Shown here one piece after another: positions 17,613 through 27,476 of a stretch of 64,000 nucleotides of DNA; within the stretch, counting starts at the first letter, position 1; the number at the start of each line of letters is the position of its first letter. The DNA lies in contig NZ_JH556658.1 in the NCBI RefSeq assembly GCF_000179595.2, positions 457,303 through 521,302 of the forward strand, in the 5' to 3' direction. This DNA is from Acetivibrio cellulolyticus CD2 (lineage in GTDB: Bacteria > Bacillota > Clostridia > Acetivibrionales > Acetivibrionaceae). A program made the position numbers and the translations under genes. The notes beneath the pieces were generated by a model. The model was not told the DNA's origin. It saw only the letters and a list, made by a program, of their open reading frames with translations, and ran no database searches.

Positions 17613-18220
17613 TATAATAAGAGTTTGATATTGTCCCAGAGTACATCACAAAGTTCAGCAGGCTCAAAATTATTTCCGTAATCTTCAAGAGGAGCTGTAT
17701 TGTTGCCAATTTCACAGCCTTTTTCATCTACACTAGCAGTAAGATAGAAGTTAGTGTCCTTAAAGCCTCTTCTATCAAAAATTTCTATCATTTGAGTAAT
17801 GCTTAACAGTGGAAGACAATCTTCCTTACTGAAGGTTGTAGGCTGCTCATAAGCGAATTCAAAGTCGTCATCTTCAAATTCCTCATCATCGGAATATTCG
17901 CCATCATCATCTTCAAAATTAGAATTTTGATCATCATCCACATTTTGCATACAGTTACAGTTTCCGTTGTTGTCGTCTTCGGAAATTTCATCATTGTCTT
18001 CGTTTTTAGGGCGTCTTATATCAATTAAGGTAATGCGATTGCGGTTTAAAATAATATCACCTACAACATATTCAATCTCGTCATATTCCTCTGTCTCTGC
18101 ATTTGTGCATATGTATGCCACTGCAAGGTCATACTTTTCGGGAAGCCATAGATCTCTAAGACTCATCTTTTGTCCTTCATTCAGGCTTGCCAGATCTTCC
18201 TTTGTGATATTTCTTTTCAT
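17612..18220 (-). CDS. Acidic hypothetical protein
   Basis: A 202-residue protein of no family I recognise. Residues about 1-80 look globular (MSLRDLWLPEKYDLAVAYICTN..., VVGDIILNRNRITLIDIRRP), followed by a strongly acidic, low-complexity stretch of Asp, Glu and Asn (about 82-130), then a second globular piece ending in ELCDVLWDNIKLLL. GAGGTGATTAC-type spacing supports the ATG. A sigma-A-like promoter is 50 bases upstream. Cytoplasmic, no signal peptide. The acidic centre suggests a flexible linker or divalent-cation binding, without further support. Confidence 0.6.
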   Translation of the reverse strand: MKRNITKEDLASLNEGQKMSLRDLWLPEKYDLAVAYICTNAETEEYDEIEYVVGDIILNRNRITLIDIRRPKNEDNDEISEDDNNGNCNCMQNVDDDQNSNFEDDDGEYSDDEEFEDDDFEFAYEQPTTFSKEDCLPLLSITQMIEIFDRRGFKDTNFYLTASVDEKGCEIGNNTAPLEDYGNNFEPAELCDVLWDNIKLLL

Positions 18221-18270
18221 AATGTAATCACCTCATATATTATAGTTCCATCTTGTACCATTACGGTATA

Positions 18271-18298
18271 ATAATATCATAATTTATTTAAGAGTCAA
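18271..18298 (-). promoter_or_regulatory. Candidate promoter of the acidic hypothetical gene
   Basis: On the minus strand, TTGACT and TATTAT are separated by 16 bases, about 50 bases upstream of the start codon at 18220. Confidence 0.5.
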
Positions 18299-18327
18299 TG
18301 ATGATTTTCGTATTTCCAGTACGCTTC

Positions 18328-19779
18328 TTAATTCTCAATTGTTCTTTCACCAATCAGCTTAACTTCATCCAATGATATTTTTGCAGAGGGCTCAGAAAGC
18401 GATGATGTAAATCTAATCATGAAGTCCGGATTATTTGATGAGGCTTCTGGAATAGCATATTTTTTTACAGTCCAATCACTGTTTTGGCTTATTTTGTCTA
18501 ATTGTGACCATGTATGACCATCGAACCATTCAATCGTAAATGCATCATTGCCTTTTAGATTTCTTAAACTATATGCCAATTCAAGCTTAATGCTTTTATA
18601 TCCTTTTGTACTTTTGGATTTAGATATTGTATTATCGTTTTTTAAAATTGAAACATAGTTTCCAGCAGGAGCTTGTTGATCTTGTAGTATCATAGCACCT
18701 GTAACATTCCAACCCCCTGATGTGAAAAGCATACTTTCAAAGCCTTCGCAGAAAAATGGGGCTTCATTTTTGCCTTTCATAATATATTTTACCATAAGGC
18801 CTGACTCAGAAAGGTCACTGTCAGTCCAACCGCCATTTGAATTTGCGGAAGGAGTTAGTGCAGCGGAAGATTCTGCCTTATCACTTAGAGACCAGTTTGC
18901 CCAGCTTATTTTACGTTCATCAAGGAAATTAATCCATTGTGTTGTTTCTACTGGATAGACTCCATCGGAGCCATTGCTGAGTGATGTACCCCATTCGCTT
19001 GCAAAAACAGGTATGTTTTTTCCAATACAATAATCTATTCTATCTCGGAGCTCTTTTCCATGAGTTCCGGCATAAAAATGAAGGGCATACATAATGTTTT
19101 TGAAATTAAGGGGATCTTTTTCAACTGCGTCAATACCCTGACTCCATGTATCGGTACCTACAATTATTACATTGTCGGGGTCATTTTTTCTGATTACTGA
19201 GATGACTTCATCGGCATAGGGCTTTATTGAACCACTCCAGGTTACGTCTTTACCATTAGGTTCATTGCATATTTCGTATATTACGTTTGGGTATTTTCCG
19301 TAAAGTGTTGACATTTCTTTAAAAAATTCTTTTGCTTGGGATTTGTATATATTAGGATCACCATCACTTAGTATATGCCAATCAATTATGACATAGATTC
19401 CAGCATCAATGGCTGCCTGAACAGCTTCTTGAACCTTTTTTTTCGTATCGGGGTTTTTTATATAGCCGCCTTCTTCGGTATACATTGCTGTTCTGAATAA
19501 AGTCATACCCCAGTCGTCTCTTAAGTATTGAATGGTGTTAGTATTTACGAACCTTCCAAATAAGTTAAGAGAATGCGAACTCATGCCTTTTAACTGGATA
19601 GGTTCTTTTTTTTGATTACAAAGTTGGCTGCCAATAACCTTAAGTTTTCCATTTCTACCGACAAAGGTATTGTTGTTATCCGGCGAACTGCACCCGGCAA
19701 AGAGTTGTGTAAATATCAGACATAATGAAAGTATTGCCAGGAAAGACCTGATAAAAGGATTTTTTTTAATACATTGCAT
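18328..19779 (-). CDS. GH5 family endoglucanase-like lipoprotein
   Basis: A 483-residue secreted glycoside hydrolase. Lipobox LFAGC places the lipid-modified Cys at residue 30. A GH5 catalytic barrel follows (about 45-340) with the acid/base Glu173 in YEICNEPNG, the nucleophile Glu262 in VFASEWGTS, and the LHFYAGTHG segment typical of subfamily-2-like cellulases. The last 130 residues form a beta-rich module resembling a carbohydrate-binding domain (IKLELAYSLRN..., FMIRFTSS). It probably cuts beta-1,4-glucan at the cell surface. Unusually for this genome type it has no dockerin, so it is membrane tethered rather than cellulosomal. GGGGGTT supports the ATG. Confidence 0.88.
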   Translation of the reverse strand: MQCIKKNPFIRSFLAILSLCLIFTQLFAGCSSPDNNNTFVGRNGKLKVIGSQLCNQKKEPIQLKGMSSHSLNLFGRFVNTNTIQYLRDDWGMTLFRTAMYTEEGGYIKNPDTKKKVQEAVQAAIDAGIYVIIDWHILSDGDPNIYKSQAKEFFKEMSTLYGKYPNVIYEICNEPNGKDVTWSGSIKPYADEVISVIRKNDPDNVIIVGTDTWSQGIDAVEKDPLNFKNIMYALHFYAGTHGKELRDRIDYCIGKNIPVFASEWGTSLSNGSDGVYPVETTQWINFLDERKISWANWSLSDKAESSAALTPSANSNGGWTDSDLSESGLMVKYIMKGKNEAPFFCEGFESMLFTSGGWNVTGAMILQDQQAPAGNYVSILKNDNTISKSKSTKGYKSIKLELAYSLRNLKGNDAFTIEWFDGHTWSQLDKISQNSDWTVKKYAIPEASSNNPDFMIRFTSSLSEPSAKISLDEVKLIGERTIEN

Positions 19780-20190
19780 GATTTAACCCCCGATTATAAT
19801 TCATAAAAAAATAATAAATTTATAATAAACTAATAAAATTATAGCAAAATTATTCAGAAGTAGCAATGGAAATCGGGCTGTATATGCTTTGCTGGTATAG
19901 TAGTAACATATAGTTTATTATATGGTGGTATATATTGATTGCTTAAATAGGGGATTTTTGCTATAATGTTAATTGTTTGGATGTACATTGGTTAGGTTTC
20001 CAAGAAATCTTTTGAAATTTTCTTACTTTTAGGAGCAATTTATGAAATCTTCATTATTGGTATATTCCATAACTTAAAAAAATAATGTATATTGGTTTAA
20101 ATGTTTTTAAAAGGGCATTTGAAATCTAATTATGCCTTTTTAGAGGGTATATATTTAATATCATGAGCAAAGTATAGGGGGAATTAGTAA
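19780..20190 (+). promoter_or_regulatory. Divergent intergenic region with candidate promoter
   Basis: A 411-base AT-rich region between divergent genes. TTGCTT (19939-19944) and TATAAT (19962-19967) with a 17-base spacer could serve the stalk-domain gene, leaving a leader of about 215 bases. No structured RNA or open frame is evident in that leader. Confidence 0.4.
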
Positions 20191-21771
20191 ATGAAAAAAT
20201 CTGTTTTTTTAGCCATGTTATTTTTGTCTATGTGTTTGTTTGTGGGTAATGTTTTTGCTTCAAGCAATCCACAAATTAAAGAAAAACCAACGCTAAAGGT
20301 TATTGTTGATGGTACACAACTGAGTCTAAAAAATACTCCAATTAACAATAATGGTCGTGTACTGCTAGGATTGAGGGAACTACTGATAGCACTTGGAGTT
20401 CCAAATGATAGTGAGCATATTATCTGGAATCAGGAGAATAAAACTGTTAAAGTAGTAAAGGATGATAAAGAGGTATTCCTTGCAATTGGAAATAAGAAAG
20501 CTACAGTAAATGGTGAAGAAATTGAATTGGATACAGAACCAGTTATTTATAAGAATAGTACATATATTCCTACCAGGTTTGTTGCCCAGAGTTTATCACG
20601 ACTTGTTTTCTGGGATGGTTCAACCAATAGTGTTGTTATAACAACGGAGAATAACTTTGATAAAGTTAGTAGTTTTGTGGCCTCAGAAAAACAAAAAACA
20701 GGACTCATTCACTATACACAGAATGAAAATGTGGTGGAAAATGGTGCTGAAACTTACAGTTGTAAATATGATGTCAAAAGTGATTCTGAAAAAGGCATAG
20801 AATACACCAGCGTATCATTAACAAAAGATGGGAATACAAGAACATCTGAAGTATTTGAGGATAAAACATACACTTACAGCAGGTCTCAAGTACGTGCCGA
20901 ATGGCTTAAAGAGTCAAAAGAAGATGGAGAAGGAAGTATATTGCAAAAAGAAGAGACAAATAGGGCATTAACGGCAAGTCTTTTTATTAATGAAGAGAGC
21001 AATGATCGTGTTGTTCTTGAAGGAGATAGTCTTGCATTTGCTGTTGACAGTACTAAGGACACATATTTTGATGTGTTAAAGGATAAATCAAGTAAATGCC
21101 ATGTTAAAATGGAATATAGAATTAAAACACCGGACATTAATGTGCGAATATGTGAGCTAAAACGTATGGAGTATGTAATAACTGGTAATTATGAAACTGC
21201 GGATGGTTTGCAGCCATACAAGATAACTAAAGTAATTGAGTATATGTTAGATGATCAGGAAACTGTTCCTGTACCAAGTGACCTGAGTAATTCATATACT
21301 ATTCCTAAGGGTATGAATGAATACTACAATGTTAATGGAGGATATTCGTTATATGTGCCTGAAGGTTGGTACCTTCCTGATATGTACGACGAAAACCCAT
21401 CTATAACATATATAAATGAGAACGATCCAAATAAGTTTTGTGTGGTTTGTGTGAATTTAACGTACATGAGTGAAGATTGGTCAGTATCTGACATTAAGCC
21501 GTATATGATAGAAAGCATGAAAGGCTCCTTAAAGAATTGCAAGATTTTAAAAGATGAGATAATCAAGTGGAAAGGATACGAGGCTTTGCGTATTAATGTT
21601 TCAGGACAGGATAAGGAAAGCGGACAAGCAATGAAAGAGCAAGTTATAGTTGTAAATTATCAGGGCATGATTTTGACATTTACAATTGCTGGTGATTCGT
21701 CAACATATGATCTGAAAAGTAAAGAGGTAACTCAAATTGTTGACTCATGGTTATCATGGGCAGTAGGATGA
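20191..21771 (+). CDS. Secreted copper-amine-oxidase-N (stalk) domain protein
   Basis: A 526-residue exported protein with a signal peptide (cleavage near VFASS, about residue 24). Residues about 33-155 form the copper amine oxidase N-terminal-like stalk domain common in clostridial surface proteins (NGRVLLGLRELLIALG, YIPTRFVAQSL...VFWDGSTNSVVI). A central region of about 200 residues is unassigned. The last 150 residues (YNVNGGYSLYVPEGWY...KWKGYEALRINVSG...TQIVDSWLSW) resemble PsbP/DUF1795-type lipoprotein domains. No enzyme motif is visible; it is likely a cell-surface scaffold or binding protein. GGGGGAATT supports the start. Confidence 0.7.
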   Translation: MKKSVFLAMLFLSMCLFVGNVFASSNPQIKEKPTLKVIVDGTQLSLKNTPINNNGRVLLGLRELLIALGVPNDSEHIIWNQENKTVKVVKDDKEVFLAIGNKKATVNGEEIELDTEPVIYKNSTYIPTRFVAQSLSRLVFWDGSTNSVVITTENNFDKVSSFVASEKQKTGLIHYTQNENVVENGAETYSCKYDVKSDSEKGIEYTSVSLTKDGNTRTSEVFEDKTYTYSRSQVRAEWLKESKEDGEGSILQKEETNRALTASLFINEESNDRVVLEGDSLAFAVDSTKDTYFDVLKDKSSKCHVKMEYRIKTPDINVRICELKRMEYVITGNYETADGLQPYKITKVIEYMLDDQETVPVPSDLSNSYTIPKGMNEYYNVNGGYSLYVPEGWYLPDMYDENPSITYINENDPNKFCVVCVNLTYMSEDWSVSDIKPYMIESMKGSLKNCKILKDEIIKWKGYEALRINVSGQDKESGQAMKEQVIVVNYQGMILTFTIAGDSSTYDLKSKEVTQIVDSWLSWAVG

Positions 21772-21827
21772 TACGGAATATAGGTGTTTATCGATATATG
21801 ATTTGAACAAAAAAATAGAAGGAAATT

Positions 21828-21856
21828 AATAGCTATGGCTCGATGCCATAGCTATT
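21828..21856. terminator. Hairpin between convergent genes
   Basis: Perfect 12-bp stem (21828-21839 with 21845-21856), loop of five bases, lying between the stalk-domain gene and the opposite-strand nspC. The T run is weak. Confidence 0.6.
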
Positions 21857-21938
21857 ATTAATAAAATCTATAGATTATAAAACCGTACAAATTATGGTCT
21901 TGATTTCAGGGACTTTTTCGTTATTCGCATTTGTTTAA

Positions 21939-23078
21939 TTAGGATAGCCGGTTTTTAAAATCTTCATACTTAAACTGCCTGATGATTTTAATGCCTTCCT
22001 CTTCATTAAAAAGTGCTATAGAAGGAAGGTTAACACCGTTAAAAGTATTATTCTTGACCATTGTATAATGTGCCATATCACAGAAAACAAGCTTATCACC
22101 CGGTTTTAAAGGCTGCTTGAAAGAATAGTCTCCTATAACATCTCCTGCAAGGCACGTATTACCACCGAGCCTGTAAGTGAAAGGATACTCATCAGGAGAG
22201 CCTGCATCAATAATATTTGGTCTGTATGGCATTTCTAAAACATCCGGCATGTGGCAGGCTGCTGAAGCATCGAGAATAGCAATTTTCATACCATTGTCAA
22301 CAATGTCAAGAACCTTTGCAACAAGAAATCCGGTATTTAAAGCTATTGCCTCACCGGGCTCAAGATAAATATCCACCCCATACTTATCCTTAAAATATAA
22401 AATTGAGCGAATAAGCGTCTCAATATCATAATCAGGCCTTGTAATATGATGGCCGCCACCTAAATTAACCCACTTCATTCTCTTAATGAACTCACCGAAT
22501 TTTTCATCAACAACCTTGATAGTTCTCAAAAGAGTATCTGAATTCTGCTCACACATGGTATGGAAGTGAAGCCCGTCAATGCCATCAAGCTCATCAGGTT
22601 TGAAATTTGACAAAGTTACTCCAAGCCTTGAATTCTTATAGCAGGGATTATAGATAGCAGTACTGATTTCAGAATATTCAGGATTTACGCGGATACCACA
22701 TTCTATTTTTTTAGAACTATTATTTTTTACTTTATCTTTAAATTTTCTCCATTGATCAAAGGAATTAAATACTATGTGGTCACAGTATTTAATTAGTTCA
22801 TCAAATTCCTCCTCAATATAAGCCGGTGCATAAGCATGAACTTCTTTTCCCATTTTTTCAAAACCCAATCTGGCCTCAAATAATGAGCTGGAAGTTACGC
22901 CTTTAAGGTACTGGCCGACTAAAGGAAAAACAGAGTGCATGGAAAAACCTTTTAAAGCAAGAAGAATACTACATCCTGTCCGTTCCTGAACAGAATGTAG
23001 TATTTCAAGGTTTTTTCTTAGAAGTCTTTCATCAACGATATAACATGGTGTTGGTAAACTGGCAAAATCTATGTTCAT
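21939..23078 (-). CDS. nspC: Carboxynorspermidine/carboxyspermidine decarboxylase
   Basis: A 379-residue PLP fold-III decarboxylase of the DAP/ornithine decarboxylase type. Key points: PLP lysine in LLALKGFSMHSVFPL, HFHTMCEQNSD, WVNLGGGHH, EPGEAIALNTG, ILDASAACHMPD and LGGNTCLAGDV, all characteristic of NspC/CASDC. It decarboxylates carboxy(nor)spermidine to (nor)spermidine. The gene is 10 bases downstream of the partner dehydrogenase gene, so the two complete the aspartate-semialdehyde-dependent polyamine route, which replaces SpeE in many anaerobes. Whether spermidine or norspermidine is made cannot be read from sequence. Confidence 0.93.
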   Translation of the reverse strand: MNIDFASLPTPCYIVDERLLRKNLEILHSVQERTGCSILLALKGFSMHSVFPLVGQYLKGVTSSSLFEARLGFEKMGKEVHAYAPAYIEEEFDELIKYCDHIVFNSFDQWRKFKDKVKNNSSKKIECGIRVNPEYSEISTAIYNPCYKNSRLGVTLSNFKPDELDGIDGLHFHTMCEQNSDTLLRTIKVVDEKFGEFIKRMKWVNLGGGHHITRPDYDIETLIRSILYFKDKYGVDIYLEPGEAIALNTGFLVAKVLDIVDNGMKIAILDASAACHMPDVLEMPYRPNIIDAGSPDEYPFTYRLGGNTCLAGDVIGDYSFKQPLKPGDKLVFCDMAHYTMVKNNTFNGVNLPSIALFNEEEGIKIIRQFKYEDFKNRLS

Positions 23079-23088
23079 CTTTTATACC

Positions 23089-24288
23089 TCAATCTAAAAG
23101 TGTTGGTGAAAATTGCTCGTGCCATGGTAGTCCATGTTTTTTCAAAGCATCCATAAAAGGATCTGGATCAAATTCTTCAATATTGAAAACACCAGGCTTT
23201 TTCCAGATGCCTTTTAGAATCATCATTGCACCTATCATTGCAGGTACCCCTGTTGTGTAGGAAATAGCCTGAGATCCTACTTCTTTGTAACATTCCTCAT
23301 GATCACAAACATTGTAAACAAAATAAGTTTTTGGTTTTCCATCTTTAATTCCACGGACAATACAACCTATATTTGTTTTACCCTTTGTTCTCGGCCCAAG
23401 AGATGCAGGATCTGGAAGAATAGCCTTCAAAAATTGCAGAGGAATTATTTCCTTACCTTCATATACAATTGGCTCTATTGATGTCATTCCTACATTCTCA
23501 AGTACTCGCAAATGATTCAGGTAATTGTCTGAAAAAGTCATCCAGAATCTTGCCCTCTTGAGTCCTTTTATATTAACAGCTAAAGACTCTAATTCTTCAT
23601 GATACAAAAGATAGATGTTTTTAGGACCTATCTCAGGGAAATCATAGACTTGATTGATGGAAAGTGGGGCAGTTTCTACCCATGCTCCATTTTCGAAATA
23701 TCTCCCATTTGCAGTTATTTCACGGATATTGATTTCAGGATTGAAGTTTGTTGCAAATGGATATCCATGATCACCTGCGTTTGCATCGACAATATCAATA
23801 TAATGAATTTCATCGAAATAATGTTTTTGCGCATAGGCACAAAAAACCCCAGTTACACCAGGATCAAAACCACTACCTAGCAGTGCTGTAATACCGGCTT
23901 TTTCGAACTTTTCTTTATATTCCCACTGCCATTTATATTCGAATTTAGCAGTTTCAGGCGGTTCATAATTGGCAGTATCCAAATAATGAACACCAGTTGC
24001 AAGGCATGCTTCCATAATTGACAAGTCCTGATAAGGAAGAGCAACATTAATAACAATATCCGGCCCAAACTTCCTTATTAAATTTATTACTTCGTTAGTA
24101 TTATCCGCATCAAGCTGCGCGGTATACACTATAGTACCGCTATCCGGCAATGTATTTTTTATAGCGTCGCATTTTTCAACCGTTCTGCTCGCTATACAAA
24201 TTTCTTCGAAAATTTCTGGGTTCTGGCAGCATTTATGCACTACAACGTTAGCAACTCCACCAGCGCCAATAATTAAAGCTTTTCCCAT
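23089..24288 (-). CDS. Carboxynorspermidine/carboxyspermidine dehydrogenase (saccharopine dehydrogenase family)
   Basis: A 399-residue NAD(P)-dependent reductive condensing enzyme: Rossmann motif KALIIGAGGVANVV, ASRTVEKC, NVALPYQDLSIMEACLATGVHYLDTANYE and GFDPGVTGVFCAY. Family members condense a diamine with aspartate semialdehyde and reduce the imine. ATG at 24288 is chosen because GGAGGG lies nine bases upstream; an in-frame ATG at 24324 precedes that site. It is the first gene of the pair with nspC. Confidence 0.93.
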   Translation of the reverse strand: MGKALIIGAGGVANVVVHKCCQNPEIFEEICIASRTVEKCDAIKNTLPDSGTIVYTAQLDADNTNEVINLIRKFGPDIVINVALPYQDLSIMEACLATGVHYLDTANYEPPETAKFEYKWQWEYKEKFEKAGITALLGSGFDPGVTGVFCAYAQKHYFDEIHYIDIVDANAGDHGYPFATNFNPEINIREITANGRYFENGAWVETAPLSINQVYDFPEIGPKNIYLLYHEELESLAVNIKGLKRARFWMTFSDNYLNHLRVLENVGMTSIEPIVYEGKEIIPLQFLKAILPDPASLGPRTKGKTNIGCIVRGIKDGKPKTYFVYNVCDHEECYKEVGSQAISYTTGVPAMIGAMMILKGIWKKPGVFNIEEFDPDPFMDALKKHGLPWHEQFSPTLLD

Positions 24289-24694
24289 ATCATTACCCTC
24301 CAAATACCTCAAAAAAATCAACAAAAATGATTATATATAAAATCTATAAAATAATCAAGAAAAATGACGAAAAATGAGACGCTTCTTGCAAAAATATTTA
24401 TTACCATAATAATACCTTTAAAATTCTGCGATTTCCTTCAAGTTTCATGGCGTTATATATGTAAAAGTTTAGCATAAATCTCATAGTGAGAGAAGGCGGG
24501 ACGTATAGTTTGACTAGGGTCTAATAAATTTAATCAGTTGAGATTAACGGTAATTGGTGAAAATGTAAGAATTTATATACCTTTGTGCTAAAATTTGATA
24601 TGATGTTTGTGATATATACCTGTATATTATTTAAATATACTGTTCTTGGAATAACAAATATTCGGACTGAATGATTTTAGGGAGGAATGTTTTT
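24289..24694. other. Divergent intergenic region
   Basis: About 400 AT-rich bases between the polyamine operon and the peptidase gene. I see no convincing promoter pair, structured RNA or open frame beyond the GGGAGG ribosome site of the peptidase gene. Confidence 0.5.
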
Positions 24695-25789
24695 ATGTAT
24701 TTGAAGAAGGGATTTGCAGTAATAATCATTGCAGTAATGAGTATTACATCGTGTCTTTTTGTAAATGCTGATGATAATGAATACGGCTCAATGGCTTTTG
24801 GACATCTTAGAAAATTATCTCAAGATATTCAATCCAGAGGACCTGAGAATATAATACAGCCAAGGGACTATATCGACGATGAATTTAAGAAACTGGGTTA
24901 TTCCACTTCTATTCAAGAATTCAATACCAACGGTGGGTATAAGCACTATAATGTTATAGCAGAAAAAAAGGATAGCTCGCCATACCAGATAATTATTGGA
25001 GCTCATTATGACAGTAGAAATGAAGGCAGAGGAGCAGATGACAATGCTTCTGGGGTAGGTGTTGTACTTGAACTGGCTGAAAGGCTTAAAGATGTGGATA
25101 CTCCATGTTCCGTCAAGTTTATTGCGTTTGGTGCGGAAGAAACAGGTATGGAAGGATCGAAATATTATGTTAATAATATGTCACAGGATGAGATTGATAA
25201 AACTATACTTATGATAAATTATGACTGTGTGTGCGCCGGTGATAACCTTGAAGTGTTCGGAAACGATGGAGAGTTTGAAAACTTTAGGGAGGAAAGCCTT
25301 GAAATTGCAAAGCAGATGAATATTGACTTTTGGACAAGTACAAATGGTGAAGTGCTATATAATAGTGACCATGTGCCTTTTAGAGACAAAGGTATTAATT
25401 ATATTCTTTATTTAGCTTGGAACCATCAGCGTGGTGGGGAAACGGAAAAGTTCGGATATATTTTTCATACAGCTAATGATAATATAGATTTCATAGAGGC
25501 AAACTATCCCGGAAGAATAAATCATCACCTTGGAGCTTTGGTACGTGTTACTGAGGCACTTGTAAAATCAATCCCGGGTAAAATTACAGTACCTAAAGGG
25601 GATGTTAATGGGGACTGTAATAGAAATTCAATGGACTTGGGTTTTATGAGAATGGATCTGCTTGGTATGATAGATAAGTTTCCACATCCACAAGGAGAGT
25701 GGGCAGCAGACGTTAACAATGATGGAGTTTTTAATTCAATCGACTTTGGTTTATTGATGCAATACTTGCTTGGGATGAGAGAAATATAG
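24695..25789 (+). CDS. Secreted M28-family zinc peptidase with C-terminal type I dockerin
   Basis: A 364-residue exported protein. Signal peptide to about residue 28 (cleavage near VNADD). The M28 aminopeptidase domain has the metal ligands GAHYDSR, GADDNASG, FGAEETGMEGS and FHTANDN. The C-terminal 65 residues are a dockerin with two calcium-binding repeats (GDVNGDCNRNSMDLGFMRMD and ADVNNDGVFNSIDFGL), so the enzyme should dock onto a cohesin scaffoldin. Peptidases are a minor class among cellulosomal proteins; likely roles are processing or nutrient release. ATG at 24695 is chosen because GGGAGG lies between it and an earlier ATG at 24671. Confidence 0.9.
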   Translation: MYLKKGFAVIIIAVMSITSCLFVNADDNEYGSMAFGHLRKLSQDIQSRGPENIIQPRDYIDDEFKKLGYSTSIQEFNTNGGYKHYNVIAEKKDSSPYQIIIGAHYDSRNEGRGADDNASGVGVVLELAERLKDVDTPCSVKFIAFGAEETGMEGSKYYVNNMSQDEIDKTILMINYDCVCAGDNLEVFGNDGEFENFREESLEIAKQMNIDFWTSTNGEVLYNSDHVPFRDKGINYILYLAWNHQRGGETEKFGYIFHTANDNIDFIEANYPGRINHHLGALVRVTEALVKSIPGKITVPKGDVNGDCNRNSMDLGFMRMDLLGMIDKFPHPQGEWAADVNNDGVFNSIDFGLLMQYLLGMREI

Positions 25790-25942
25790 ATTAAGACGGG
25801 ATTCAATGTTCCACTTAACAAACTTGCACATTGTGGAATTAAAGAGGATAAGTAACAGATTTTTTGAAAGAATATTCTTCTTTTGTTATGTACAAAAAAA
25901 TATACAAAGACATTTGAGTATTTTTAGAAAGAGGTAATTCAT

Positions 25943-26659
25943 TTGAATATCAAAAGTTTCTTTACGCAAAAAGTCAATGGAAAGTTACTCTTTGGAATTT
26001 TTCTTATTATTTGGGGCCCGTTTTTAGTATATATGAATTACAAAAATGTTTATTTATATTTTAAATATGTAGATTATTCAACATATTTTGAATACCTAAA
26101 GGCAGAACCTTTTACAATTATAATGTTGTTATTTGCCCCAGTGTTAATCGGATTTTGTTTGATCTATATTAACCACAAATGGCTACAAGAAGTTGTTAAG
26201 GTAATTAGTATTTTAGTCTTTATAGGTTCGATTTCTATACATATGATTTCTCAAGTTGGCTTTGGCCCAGGATTTAGTGATGGTGTATACTACAAAAGGC
26301 ACCTAGATGAAACTAATTCAAAAATGATTTCTTCCGCTATAATGGCTTTGATCGGCGATTCAGGCTGTATTGATTTTAATGGTTTATATGATTCTTCAAA
26401 TAAAAATTTGCTAAATATTAGACAGAACGACTCGCAATCCGTAAAACTTTTAATTATAGCTTTACATGATAAAATATATTATAAGAATATACCATTTGGA
26501 CCTTATTTAGAGAAGTTAAATAGTGATAAATCAATTTATGATGAAGTTAAACCACGTTCAACCAAAAATGCTGTTGGATATAGAATAGAAATTGATAATG
26601 GTTTTGTTAAGTGCATTCCTGTATTTAACGTGAAAGAAGCCATTATTGTCATAAAGTGA
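25943..26659 (+). CDS. Membrane protein of unknown function
   Basis: A 238-residue protein starting at TTG with AAAGAGGT upstream. It has about three transmembrane segments in the first 110 residues and a soluble C-terminal part of about 125 residues (KMISSAIMALIG...VKLLIIALHDKI...VGYRIEIDNGFVKCIPV). No family is recognised. The following gene encodes a shorter protein whose C-terminal domain shows the same motif order (an AI.A helix, a central helix, then KGFKITI..DYKVEVVPY), suggesting ancient paralogy. This is the first gene of the one-directional accessory region. Confidence 0.55.
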   Translation: MNIKSFFTQKVNGKLLFGIFLIIWGPFLVYMNYKNVYLYFKYVDYSTYFEYLKAEPFTIIMLLFAPVLIGFCLIYINHKWLQEVVKVISILVFIGSISIHMISQVGFGPGFSDGVYYKRHLDETNSKMISSAIMALIGDSGCIDFNGLYDSSNKNLLNIRQNDSQSVKLLIIALHDKIYYKNIPFGPYLEKLNSDKSIYDEVKPRSTKNAVGYRIEIDNGFVKCIPVFNVKEAIIVIK

Positions 26660-26738
26660 TTTTTTGATGTTAATAAAGATGTTTGTAAATTCATATATAA
26701 ATTATATTATTAAGTACCGTCTCATTAAGGAGGTAATT

Positions 26739-27212
26739 ATGGGAAAGAATTCTAATGTTAATATTAAAAAGATCTCTATTATAACTCTTTCTGTATTTGT
26801 AATTCTAACTATTGCTATACTTGCCTATCTTTGGCTTTTTGATCAATCATATATGTGTAATGGAGGAAAAGCAGATGAGTCTAACGCATCAATACTCCAA
26901 AAAGCAATAACTGCATATATGATTGATACAAATGATAAGGCTTTGACTTTTGGAGAAAATGATTTGGCTATTTCAGGTTTTGAAAGAGTCTTACGTAAAT
27001 TACATGAAACTATAAAAATTAATGATGTTAGCTATATGCCTTATTTAGACCTTCCTGAAGGGATGACAATTGAAGAACGTTGGAGGATACAGAACAATCG
27101 CAAATATAAGGGCTTTAAAATAACAATATATACAAAATCAGATTATAAAGTTGAGGTTGTACCCTATGAATATGAAAATGTACTTATATTTACTGATTCT
27201 AAATTGCCTTAA
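26739..27212 (+). CDS. Single-pass membrane protein of unknown function
   Basis: A 157-residue protein with one N-terminal transmembrane segment (ISIITLSVFVILTIAILAYLW) and an extracytoplasmic domain of about 120 residues. ATG at 26739 is chosen because AAGGAGG is directly upstream; an earlier in-frame ATG at 26664 lacks a site. The domain pattern resembles the end of the preceding protein, so the pair may act together. No family name can be given. Confidence 0.55.
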   Translation: MGKNSNVNIKKISIITLSVFVILTIAILAYLWLFDQSYMCNGGKADESNASILQKAITAYMIDTNDKALTFGENDLAISGFERVLRKLHETIKINDVSYMPYLDLPEGMTIEERWRIQNNRKYKGFKITIYTKSDYKVEVVPYEYENVLIFTDSKLP

Positions 27213-27248
27213 CCATTGAATTAAATAAACCGTTTTTGGATTCTTTAA

Positions 27249-27347
27249 AGTTTGGTTAATAAAGAGAATACTGCTAGAGCTGCTATGAAAGAGCTCAATT
27301 TAAAACCAACTACATTTTATAATGTTGTTAAGTCACTAGAAATTTAG
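27249..27347 (+). pseudogene. Fragment of a recombinase-like C-terminus
   Basis: A 32-codon frame (..NKENTARAAMKELNLKPT..TFYNVVKSL) ending in TAG and preceded in frame by a stop. It looks like the helix-turn-helix tail of a resolvase or serine recombinase (KAAKELG..RTTFYK-like). No start or catalytic part remains. The remaining bases of 27213-27476 show nothing else, apart from the GGAGG of the next gene. Confidence 0.4.
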
Positions 27348-27476
27348 TTTTATAAAGAAGTTTAAAGGCTGGTTTTGGAACATAAGAAACACAACAGTAG
27401 GATATAAATTATTTGCATTTTTAGTCTAAAAGATTAAAAGTATGATACAATTGTTTAGTGTGAACTTGGAGGATTT

